Under the pieces are notes generated by a model. That model was not told the origin of the DNA. It made no database searches and saw only the letters and a list, made by a program, of their open reading frames with translations. DNA of 6,105 bases from Planctomycetota bacterium (lineage in GTDB: Bacteria > Planctomycetota > Phycisphaerae > Sedimentisphaerales > Anaerobacaceae): the NCBI GenBank assembly GCA_020344865.1, contig CP070830.1, positions 187,722 through 193,826 on the forward strand, read 5' to 3'. How positions within the stretch are numbered: the stretch's first letter is position 1; the number at the start of each line of letters is the position of its first letter. The translations under genes and the position numbers were made by a program. Shown here piece by piece: positions 1 to 5,149 of this stretch.

Positions 1-2180
1 ACGATTATATCTGCGCCGCCGACTATATCAATTTCAGTCACGTTGACGTGGTATCAGTCCAGCATGAATTCGGGCTGTTCGGCGGCGAGGCGGGCTCATA
101 TCTGACGCTACTGCTTAACAGACTAAATGCTCCGGTTATAACGACACTACATACCGTGCTAAATGACCCCAACCCTGCCTACCACAGGTCGTTAGTAGAC
201 GTGTGCAATGCTTCGTATAAAGTTATCACTATGAACGAGCGTGGTGTTGATATGCTGCGTGATGTTTACGGTATAAGCGGGAAAAAAGTTGAGCTGGTTG
301 CGCACGGCATACCTGATTTACCTTTTGTCGACAGCAACTACTACAAATACAAATTCGGCATGGAAGGGCGAAGAACCATATTGACGTTCGGTCTGCTGAG
401 CAAAAACAAGGGGATAGAGGTTATGCTCAAGGCTATGCCCGCAATTGTTCGGGCGGAACCGTCGGTGCTGTACGTAATCCTTGGGATGACACATCCGGCC
501 GTACTAAAACAGGATGGCGAATCTTACAGGTTCAGCCTGCAGCGAATGGTAAAAGAATTAAATCTGAAGAAACAAGTTATCTTCCACAATCGGTTCGTGA
601 ATGACGAAGAACTTCGGAACTTTTTATGCGCTGCCGACATTTACGCCACGCCTTACCTCAATCAAGAGCAGTTGACCAGCGGCTCTTTGAGCTTTGCGGT
701 GGGCACGGGCAAAGCCGTCGTATCAACACCGTACTGGGCGGCACTGGAGCTCCTGGCCGACGGCAGGGGGAAAATCGTCCCGTTTGGCGATTCCGGGGCG
801 CTGGCCGATTCTGTGGTGGAAATAGTTAACGATGATTCCCTGTTCTATTCATTGCGGAGGAGAGCCTACGAATACGGCACGTCAAGAACGTGGCCGAAAA
901 TAGGACAGAAGTATTGGAAACTATTCAGTGCAAAAACAATGCCTGTCCGGTTCATCACCAAAACTGCGCCCCCACCGGCAGAAACTATTTCGCCGACGGT
1001 TGAACTTCCTGAGCCGTCATTAGTACACATGGAAAAGCTTACCGACGACGTGGGTCTGTACCAGCATGCCAAGTTCACCGTCCCAAATCGTGAATACGGC
1101 TACTGCACGGACGACAACGCAAGGGCCGTGATTGCAATGACAAAATATTATTCTCAGTACACCGACCCCAGGGCCCTGGAGCTTTTGGATGCCTATCTGT
1201 CATTCACGCTTCACTCACAAAACGAAGACGGTTCAATAAGAAATTTGATGAATTTTGACAGGAGCTGGGTGAAAAACGAACCTGCTCACGATGCCCTCGG
1301 CAGGGTACTCTGGGCCCTCGGCACCGTTATGGCAAATCCGCCCGCCCCCTCCTATTTGCCGATAATCAAAGACTGCTTCGATAAGTCAGTAAAACACGTG
1401 CTAAAACTGCACCCCAAAGGCATGTCATATTCTATACTGGGCATGTCTGATTACCTGAAGCAGTTCCCGGGAGCCAGTGACATTAAACGGCAAATGGCAA
1501 CAGCCGCGGACGACCTTGTCGCCCAATATGAAGAAAACAAGTTCCCTGATTGGCACTGGTTTGAGGATACAATGACTTATGACAACGGTATACTGCCGCA
1601 GGCGCTTTTCGTAGCCGGCTTTTACTTTGGAGATAAGAGGTACTTTGATGTCGCTGAGGAGACCTGCGAATTTCTGCTCAAGGCCACCTTCAACGGCGAA
1701 CACTTCAGCTTTGTCGGAAACAACGGCTGGTACGAGCGAGGCAAACCAAGGGCACAATTCGACCAGCAGCCCATAGAGGCTGCAAGCACAGTCATGATGC
1801 TGAGGACCGCTTACGATGCCACTCAGAACACTGAATTTCTGAAACTTCAAAGAAAGGCTTTCGATTGGTTCCTCGGTGAAAATGATTTGCATATTCCGTT
1901 GTATGATTTCAGAACAAAGGGTTGCTGCGACGGCCTCATGGCTTCCGGAGTGAACCTGAACCAGGGAGCAGAAAGCACGCTTAGCTTTCTGTTGAGTCTG
2001 GTGACCGTGGTTGAGAGCTTTGCAGCGGCCGACAAGATTGCGGCTCCTACCGACGTACTGCAAAAAGCAGCGACGCCTCAGCAAATCAAGCAGATGGCAA
2101 AAGCCGCCAAAAAACCTATAACCATAAAAACCACCTCTTCCAAAACTAAATCCAAGAAGCGGGTCGAGGAACTCACGTAA
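1..2180 (+). CDS. GT4-type glycosyltransferase fused to an (alpha/alpha)6-barrel glycosidase-like domain (5' partial)
   Basis: This is the 3' portion of a large gene; the open frame runs in from the left edge (first full codon at 3), so the GTG at 48 is probably internal. Counting from that GTG, residues 1-295 form most of a GT-B glycosyltransferase of family GT4: QHEFGLFGGEAG at 5-16, HGIPD at 86-90, TFGLLSKNKGIE at 113-124 (start of the nucleotide-sugar domain) and GTGKAVVSTPYW at 219-230. The position of the second Glu of the usual E-x7-E motif is Phe (216). Residues 320-660 form a second module rich in paired helices, with YGYCTDDNARA (350-360), DWHWFEDTMTYDNG (501-514), FDQQPIEAAS (571-580) and NQGAEST (638-644), the last typical of six-hairpin glycosidases. 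Residues 677-710 are a Lys/Thr-rich, probably disordered tail. Glycan synthesis or remodelling in the cytosol is inferred; donor and acceptor are unknown. Family call is firm, reaction is not. Confidence -1.
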   Translation, partial: DYICAADYINFSHVDVVSVQHEFGLFGGEAGSYLTLLLNRLNAPVITTLHTVLNDPNPAYHRSLVDVCNASYKVITMNERGVDMLRDVYGISGKKVELVAHGIPDLPFVDSNYYKYKFGMEGRRTILTFGLLSKNKGIEVMLKAMPAIVRAEPSVLYVILGMTHPAVLKQDGESYRFSLQRMVKELNLKKQVIFHNRFVNDEELRNFLCAADIYATPYLNQEQLTSGSLSFAVGTGKAVVSTPYWAALELLADGRGKIVPFGDSGALADSVVEIVNDDSLFYSLRRRAYEYGTSRTWPKIGQKYWKLFSAKTMPVRFITKTAPPPAETISPTVELPEPSLVHMEKLTDDVGLYQHAKFTVPNREYGYCTDDNARAVIAMTKYYSQYTDPRALELLDAYLSFTLHSQNEDGSIRNLMNFDRSWVKNEPAHDALGRVLWALGTVMANPPAPSYLPIIKDCFDKSVKHVLKLHPKGMSYSILGMSDYLKQFPGASDIKRQMATAADDLVAQYEENKFPDWHWFEDTMTYDNGILPQALFVAGFYFGDKRYFDVAEETCEFLLKATFNGEHFSFVGNNGWYERGKPRAQFDQQPIEAASTVMMLRTAYDATQNTEFLKLQRKAFDWFLGENDLHIPLYDFRTKGCCDGLMASGVNLNQGAESTLSFLLSLVTVVESFAAADKIAAPTDVLQKAATPQQIKQMAKAAKKPITIKTTSSKTKSKKRVEELT

Positions 2181-2181
2181 T

Positions 2182-2213
2182 GCCGACGCCTGTTCTTTTA
2201 AGGCGGCTTAAAA
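2182..2213 (+). terminator. Weak, mutually exclusive hairpins after the glycosyltransferase gene (possible terminator)
   Basis: Just after the TAA stop (2178-2180) two stems compete. One pairs GCC (2182-2184) plus GCCT (2188-2191) with AGGCGGC (2201-2207), leaving a 3-nt bulge and a 9-nt loop. The other is a perfect 7-bp stem, TTTTAAG (2196-2202) with CTTAAAA (2207-2213), around a GCGG loop. Only a TGTTTTGG stretch follows, not a proper U-tract, so intrinsic termination is possible but unproven. The A/T-rich stem is symmetrical and could act in either direction. Confidence -1.
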
Positions 2214-2309
2214 TGTTTTGGCCGGGCAGGCTGATTATTTTATTGCCTTAGCAACTCTGCACCTGTCTGGCATATCCGGTTGATTTCCTTGCCGAAACGT
2301 TTGTATGGC

Positions 2310-2344
2310 TTGACAGCCGGTCATTGAAAGAATCACATTATAAT
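2310..2344 (+). promoter_or_regulatory. Probable xthA promoter (consensus -10, poorly spaced -35)
   Basis: A perfect TATAAT lies at 2339-2344, giving a predicted transcript start near 2351 and a leader of about 18 nt before the GTG at 2369. A perfect TTGACA lies at 2310-2315, but 23 bp away instead of 16-18. At 17 bp from that TTGACA there is only TCACAT (2333-2338). Either the -10 works with a weak -35, or an activator compensates for spacing. The upstream in-frame TTG at 2324 would lie upstream of this -10, which argues against it as start codon. Confidence -1.
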
Positions 2345-2375
2345 TATTTCTATAGAGTGACAGCCTTAGTGAAAG
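2311..2375 (+). repeat. Imperfect direct repeat across the xthA start region
   Basis: TGACAGCC-GGTCAT-TGAAAG (2311-2330) recurs as TGACAGCC-TTAG-TGAAAG (2358-2375), offset by 47 bp: an identical 8-bp left part, a variable 6- or 4-nt middle and an identical 6-bp right part. The two copies bracket the TATAAT box. Each right part contains an in-frame start-like codon followed by AAA: TTG at 2324 and GTG at 2369. It may be a small tandem duplication of the start region, a pair of protein-binding sites, or chance. Confidence -1.
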
Positions 2376-3139
2376 TAGCCAGTTTCAATGTTAATTCGTT
2401 ACGTGCTCGCATAGATATAGTGCTTGCGTGGCTCGCCCGTCATCAGCCGGATATTCTATGTGTGCAGGAAACAAAGGTTCAGGATATTGATTTTCCCACC
2501 GGTGCCTTCGACGAAAGCGGCTACAAATATATCTTCAAGGGTCAAAAAAGCTATAACGGTGTGGCTATTTTCAGCAAAAGTGAAATGAAGGGTGTTCAAT
2601 TCGGCTTTGACGATGAGCCAAAAGATGAGCCTCGCCTCGCCAAGGCCGAAATCGACGGCATCGTAATCGTCAATACCTATGTTCCCCAGGGCTACTCGGC
2701 CGAGTCCGAAAAGTTCGAATACAAGTTAGATTGGTTTAACCGTCTGCTTGAGTTGTTCGACGAAAATTTCAAGCCTACGGACCCTGTCCTCTGGGTGGGG
2801 GACTTCAATATCGCGCCCGAGCCGATAGATGTATACGACCCGGAAGGACTGCTGGGGCATGTCTGCTTCCATCCGGACGTTCACAGGTTGTTAAATCAGG
2901 TCATGAAGTGGGGATTTGTTGATGTGTTTCGAATGCACTGCGGCGAGCCGGGCCAGTACACATTCTGGGATTACCGAATGCGAGGCGCGTTTGAGCGAAA
3001 TCTCGGCTGGAGATTGGACCACATCATGGCCACGAAGCCGCTGGCGGAAAAATCCACCGCCTGTTACATAGATAGAGAGCCCCGGCTTGCGGACCGGCCG
3101 AGCGACCACACACCGGTAGTCGCCGAATTCGATTGGTGA
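2369..3139 (+). CDS. xthA: Exodeoxyribonuclease III (AP endonuclease, xthA/exoA family)
   Basis: Encodes a 256-residue Mg2+-dependent enzyme of the endonuclease/exonuclease/phosphatase fold, which cuts DNA at abasic sites and removes 3' blocks in base excision repair. All catalytic positions known from E. coli ExoIII are visible: Asn7 in FNVNSLRAR, Glu34 in QETK, Tyr104 in NTYVPQG, Asp145 and Asn147 in GDFN, Asp217 in RLDHIMAT and His247 in SDHTPV. GTG at 2369 is chosen because MKVASFNVNSLRAR then matches the family's usual N-terminus; the frame is open up to a TTG at 2324, but that start would add 15 atypical residues and lie upstream of the likely -10 box. The Shine-Dalgarno is weak (GAG at 2355-2357). 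The gene is probably monocistronic. It ends 8 bp from a convergent tRNA gene with no terminator hairpin between them. Identification is very secure. Confidence -1.
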   Translation: MKVASFNVNSLRARIDIVLAWLARHQPDILCVQETKVQDIDFPTGAFDESGYKYIFKGQKSYNGVAIFSKSEMKGVQFGFDDEPKDEPRLAKAEIDGIVIVNTYVPQGYSAESEKFEYKLDWFNRLLELFDENFKPTDPVLWVGDFNIAPEPIDVYDPEGLLGHVCFHPDVHRLLNQVMKWGFVDVFRMHCGEPGQYTFWDYRMRGAFERNLGWRLDHIMATKPLAEKSTACYIDREPRLADRPSDHTPVVAEFDW

Positions 3140-3147
3140 ACACCTAT

Positions 3148-3218
3148 CTGGGGAACAAGGATTCGAACCTTGACTAACTGATCCAGAGTCAGTCGTGCTA
3201 CCATTACACCATTCCCCA
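3148..3218 (-). tRNA. tRNA-Gln (anticodon CUG)
   Basis: Read on the minus strand this is a 71-nt cloverleaf. The acceptor TGGGGAA (3218-3212) pairs perfectly with TTCCCCA (3155-3149). The D arm is GTG/CAC; the anticodon stem ACTGA/TCAGT encloses CTCTGGA, with anticodon CTG at 3186-3184. The T stem CAAGG/CCTTG encloses the loop TTCGAAT. It decodes CAG as glutamine. The U1-A72 pair and discriminator G73 agree with known tRNA-Gln identity features. The 3' CCA is not encoded (the next bases read ATA), so it must be added by tRNA nucleotidyltransferase. A strong promoter lies just upstream. There is no obvious terminator before transcription would enter the xthA 3' end in antisense. Confidence -1.
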
Positions 3219-3230
3219 ACCTTGTCGTTG

Positions 3231-3259
3231 ATTGTAGATTAGGGGTTTTTGTCTGTCAA
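3231..3259 (-). promoter_or_regulatory. Promoter of tRNA-Gln
   Basis: On the minus strand, TTGACA (3259-3254, perfect -35) is followed after exactly 17 bp by TACAAT (3236-3231, 5 of 6 to the -10 consensus). The predicted start is near 3224, leaving a leader of about 6 nt before the mature tRNA 5' end at 3218. This is the best sigma70-type promoter in the window, as expected for a stable RNA gene. Confidence -1.
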
Positions 3260-3266
3260 TCGTTAT

Positions 3267-3295
3267 TTGACAGTTACCTGTACAATCGCTAATCT
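3267..3295 (+). promoter_or_regulatory. Promoter of the lipoprotein-DUF362 operon, divergent from the tRNA promoter
   Basis: A perfect TTGACA at 3267-3272 is followed after 17 bp by TAATCT (3290-3295), a weak -10 with 3 of 6 matches but the key first TA and last T kept. The predicted start falls at about 3302, on the ATG of the lipoprotein gene, implying a leaderless or nearly leaderless mRNA. Its -35 lies 7 bp from the oppositely oriented -35 of the tRNA promoter. A TACAAT at 3281-3286 is closer to consensus, but no -35 is suitably placed for it. Confidence -1.
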
Positions 3296-3301
3296 GTTTC
3301 T

Positions 3302-4108
3302 ATGAACCATATTACCCAGATTGCACTTTTTGGCTTCGTCTGCCTGGCGGTGGCAGGCTGCAATAGCGGCGAAAATGACGAGCCTATATGGGAACAGACG
3401 AAAATCACGGATTTGGCCCCGTCCACCAATTCAAGAGATGCAACCGACAAACTGCTAAAGACAATAAACTTCAACGTCTTTATCCTTGACATACCCGCGG
3501 AGAACGCAAGCGCATTGGACGGCCTCTGGCAGGTCCTGTACAGAAAACCACTGCATTTTAAAGATTACGATGCGTTCGCCGCCAATATCTTTGCGGCCGG
3601 CTTCGGCCAACTCGAACTGTGGAACACAATCGCTGATATGTTGCGCGCTGCCGGGGGTGAAAGAACGGAAAAAATTTCTGTATTACTGACCGATGACCGA
3701 CCCGATGACATTGTCATAGGAAGGCTGAGCAGCCGGCAAACAATTTTCTATACGGCAAAGTCCGGCTCAACGGAAGCAACGACGGCCGGGCCGGGCAAGA
3801 TTGCGCTTCGCGTAAAAGCCCAGAAAATCCCCGGCCAAAGAGGCGTGTGCAACCTTGACGTGGTGCCAGTATTCTCACCGCCGATAAGCACTTCCATCCC
3901 CCAATTGGCCGACCGGGAAAGAGCCGGCGAGCTTGTTTTTACTTCTTGCCGCTTAAGAGCAAAAATGAGCCCCGGTGACTTTGTCCTGCTCGGGCCGCAA
4001 AAATACATCAGCCGCGAGGTAACTCTGGGGGGGCTGCTGTTCAGCAGGTCGAGACGCAAACCGATTGTCAGAACTTACCTTTTTGTCTGCACCAGGATAA
4101 TCGATTGA
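3302..4108 (+). CDS. Lipoprotein of unknown function with a secretin-like C-terminal half
   Basis: Encodes 268 residues. The N-terminus is a lipoprotein signal: a short polar n-region without Lys or Arg, a hydrophobic core (7-18) and the lipobox VAGC with Cys20, followed by a Glu/Asp/Asn-rich linker, so the mature protein should be membrane anchored and outside the cytoplasm. ATG at 3302 is the only reasonable start, because an in-frame TAA lies at 3290-3292; no Shine-Dalgarno precedes it. Residues 57-145 look like a mixed alpha/beta domain. Residues 165-192 are beta-rich (IALRVKAQKIPG, then NLDVVPVFSPP). Residues 223-268 (SPGDFVLLGP, LGGLLFSRSR, VRTYLFVCTRI) vaguely recall the end of a secretin core, but a full secretin would be much longer. 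I do not recognise the family. Its stop codon overlaps the start of the DUF362 gene, so the two are probably co-translated. Confidence -1.
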   Translation: MNHITQIALFGFVCLAVAGCNSGENDEPIWEQTKITDLAPSTNSRDATDKLLKTINFNVFILDIPAENASALDGLWQVLYRKPLHFKDYDAFAANIFAAGFGQLELWNTIADMLRAAGGERTEKISVLLTDDRPDDIVIGRLSSRQTIFYTAKSGSTEATTAGPGKIALRVKAQKIPGQRGVCNLDVVPVFSPPISTSIPQLADRERAGELVFTSCRLRAKMSPGDFVLLGPQKYISREVTLGGLLFSRSRRKPIVRTYLFVCTRIID

Positions 4109-5076
4109 GCCGTCACCTGCCCAATCCAACTGTAGCGCTGACTCAGTGCGGCGACTACAGCCAGGCCAAAATCGCCAGGGCAATTGCAGAGCAATTCGAG
4201 CTTTGCGGAGGACTGGAAAAATTTGTAAAACCGGGCGATAGCGTTTTGCTCAAACCCAATCTAATAGCCCCCCGGTCTCGCCGGCACGCTGCGCAGACGG
4301 ACCCTGCCGTAATTATCGAGACCGCCAGACTGTTAAAGGATTTTGGCGCAAAGCCGTTCGTAGGCGACTCGCCCGCATGGGGCAGCGTGTTCGGTTGCAT
4401 TAAGGCGCTGAAACTGGCCGAGCCGTTGGAAAGACTGGGCGTGCCTGTAAAACCGCTGATCAAGCCAAGAATATGCCGCGTAGGAGTGCACAACACCAAG
4501 GTCGGCATAAGCTCGGCCGCACTCGACGCCGATGTAATTATAAATCTGCCCAAGTTCAAAACACACCAGCAGCTTGTTGCCACGTTCGCGGTCAAAAATA
4601 TGTTCGGCACCGTCACGGGCAAGCGAAAGGCACTCTGGCACTTCGTTAAGGGAAAAAAACCCGATGATTTTTGCGAATTGCTCATCGCCATATTTAAATT
4701 TCTGAATCCCGCCCTGACCATAATAGATGCGGTAACAGTGATGGACGGCCCGGGGCCAATCAGAGGAAGAGCAAGACCCCTCGGCTATCTCATTGGGGGC
4801 ACGGACCCGGTCGCCTGCGAAACGCTCTGCTGCAAACTTGTAGATATCGAGCCTGAGGACCTGCCGATTATCAGAGCGGCAAGGCAAGCAGATTTTGGAT
4901 GTTCAGAGCCGGACAGAATAAAGGTCGTAGGTGACAGCTTACCTGAGCAGTGCAGGGATTTTGAGCTGCCGCGGCTTATTCCAATCAGGTTCTCACTTGT
5001 GCATGTATGCAAAAGCATCTGCAAGCAGCTATTGCTCCTGACCAAACAGGTGATCGAAGGTAAAAGACCCTCATAG
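4105..5076 (+). CDS. DUF362 family protein without ferredoxin domain
   Basis: Encodes 323 residues forming one DUF362 domain: VALTQCGDY (10-18), FVKPGDSVLLKPNLI (40-54), an ETARLLKDFGAKPFVGDSPAWG stretch (72-93), DADVIINLPKFKTH (141-154), KNMFGTVTGKRKALWH (164-179), IIDAVTVMDGPGPIRG (206-221) and GTDPVACETL (232-241). Many DUF362 proteins carry a C-terminal 4Fe-4S ferredoxin module or fuse to other redox domains. This one has none: after residue 296 only a short hydrophobic/basic tail with Cys302 and Cys306 follows. The biochemical role of the domain is not established to my knowledge; a redox or metal-linked role is only a guess. The TTG start overlaps the preceding TGA (TTGA, 4105-4108), suggesting translational coupling to the lipoprotein gene. 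No ATG or GTG lies nearby that would keep the conserved N-terminal strand, so TTG is preferred. Family assignment is secure, function unknown. Confidence -1.
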   Translation: MSRHLPNPTVALTQCGDYSQAKIARAIAEQFELCGGLEKFVKPGDSVLLKPNLIAPRSRRHAAQTDPAVIIETARLLKDFGAKPFVGDSPAWGSVFGCIKALKLAEPLERLGVPVKPLIKPRICRVGVHNTKVGISSAALDADVIINLPKFKTHQQLVATFAVKNMFGTVTGKRKALWHFVKGKKPDDFCELLIAIFKFLNPALTIIDAVTVMDGPGPIRGRARPLGYLIGGTDPVACETLCCKLVDIEPEDLPIIRAARQADFGCSEPDRIKVVGDSLPEQCRDFELPRLIPIRFSLVHVCKSICKQLLLLTKQVIEGKRPS

Positions 5077-5098
5077 TTTGTCGTATCCGACGGCTAAA

Positions 5099-5127
5099 TT
5101 GACAAGAATGCTTTCTTGAGCTAATAT
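5099..5127 (+). promoter_or_regulatory. Promoter of tsaD
   Basis: TTGACA (5099-5104, perfect) is separated by 17 bp from TAATAT (5122-5127, 4 of 6 to TATAAT). The predicted transcript start is about 5134-5135, which coincides with an in-frame GTG at 5135 and lies 15 nt before the preferred GTG at 5150. No convincing terminator separates it from the upstream DUF362 gene; the only nearby stem is 4 bp (GTCG/CGAC around 5080-5091). Confidence -1.
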
Positions 5128-5138
5128 CGCTCTTGTGC

Positions 5139-5142
5139 AAGG
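5139..5142 (+). promoter_or_regulatory. Ribosome binding site deciding the tsaD start
   Basis: AAGG at 5139-5142 lies 7 nt before the GTG at 5150, a normal Shine-Dalgarno spacing. The alternative in-frame GTG at 5135 has nothing similar upstream and almost no leader if the promoter at 5099-5127 is right. The site therefore favours 5150 as the start. Confidence -1.
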
Positions 5143-5149
5143 TAAGTCC

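Noticed and set aside
626..829. 67-codon plus-strand frame inside the glycosyltransferase gene
   Set aside because: Out-of-frame shadow, rich in Arg/Gly, with no start signal.
1425..2084. 219-codon open frame on the minus strand
   Set aside because: It lies wholly inside the glycosyltransferase fusion gene, has a composition unlike a folded protein and has no recognisable motif, so it is a shadow of the coding strand.
2324..2368. N-terminal extension of xthA from TTG at 2324
   Set aside because: It would lie upstream of the likely -10 box at 2339-2344, and the added residues are foreign to ExoIII. GTG at 2369 gives the family N-terminus.
4073..4101. GATAAT (4096-4101) as an internal promoter for the DUF362 gene
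   Set aside because: The -10 is good, but no acceptable -35 lies at 16-18 bp (best 3 of 6), and the 4-nt overlap already explains expression by coupling.
4155..4887. Two overlapping long minus-strand open frames (188 and 184 codons)
   Set aside because: Both are antisense to the clearly real DUF362 gene and overlap each other. The sequence shows no family features and no upstream ribosome site.
5080..5091. GTCG/CGAC stem after the DUF362 stop as a terminator
   Set aside because: Only 4 bp, with no following T-run.
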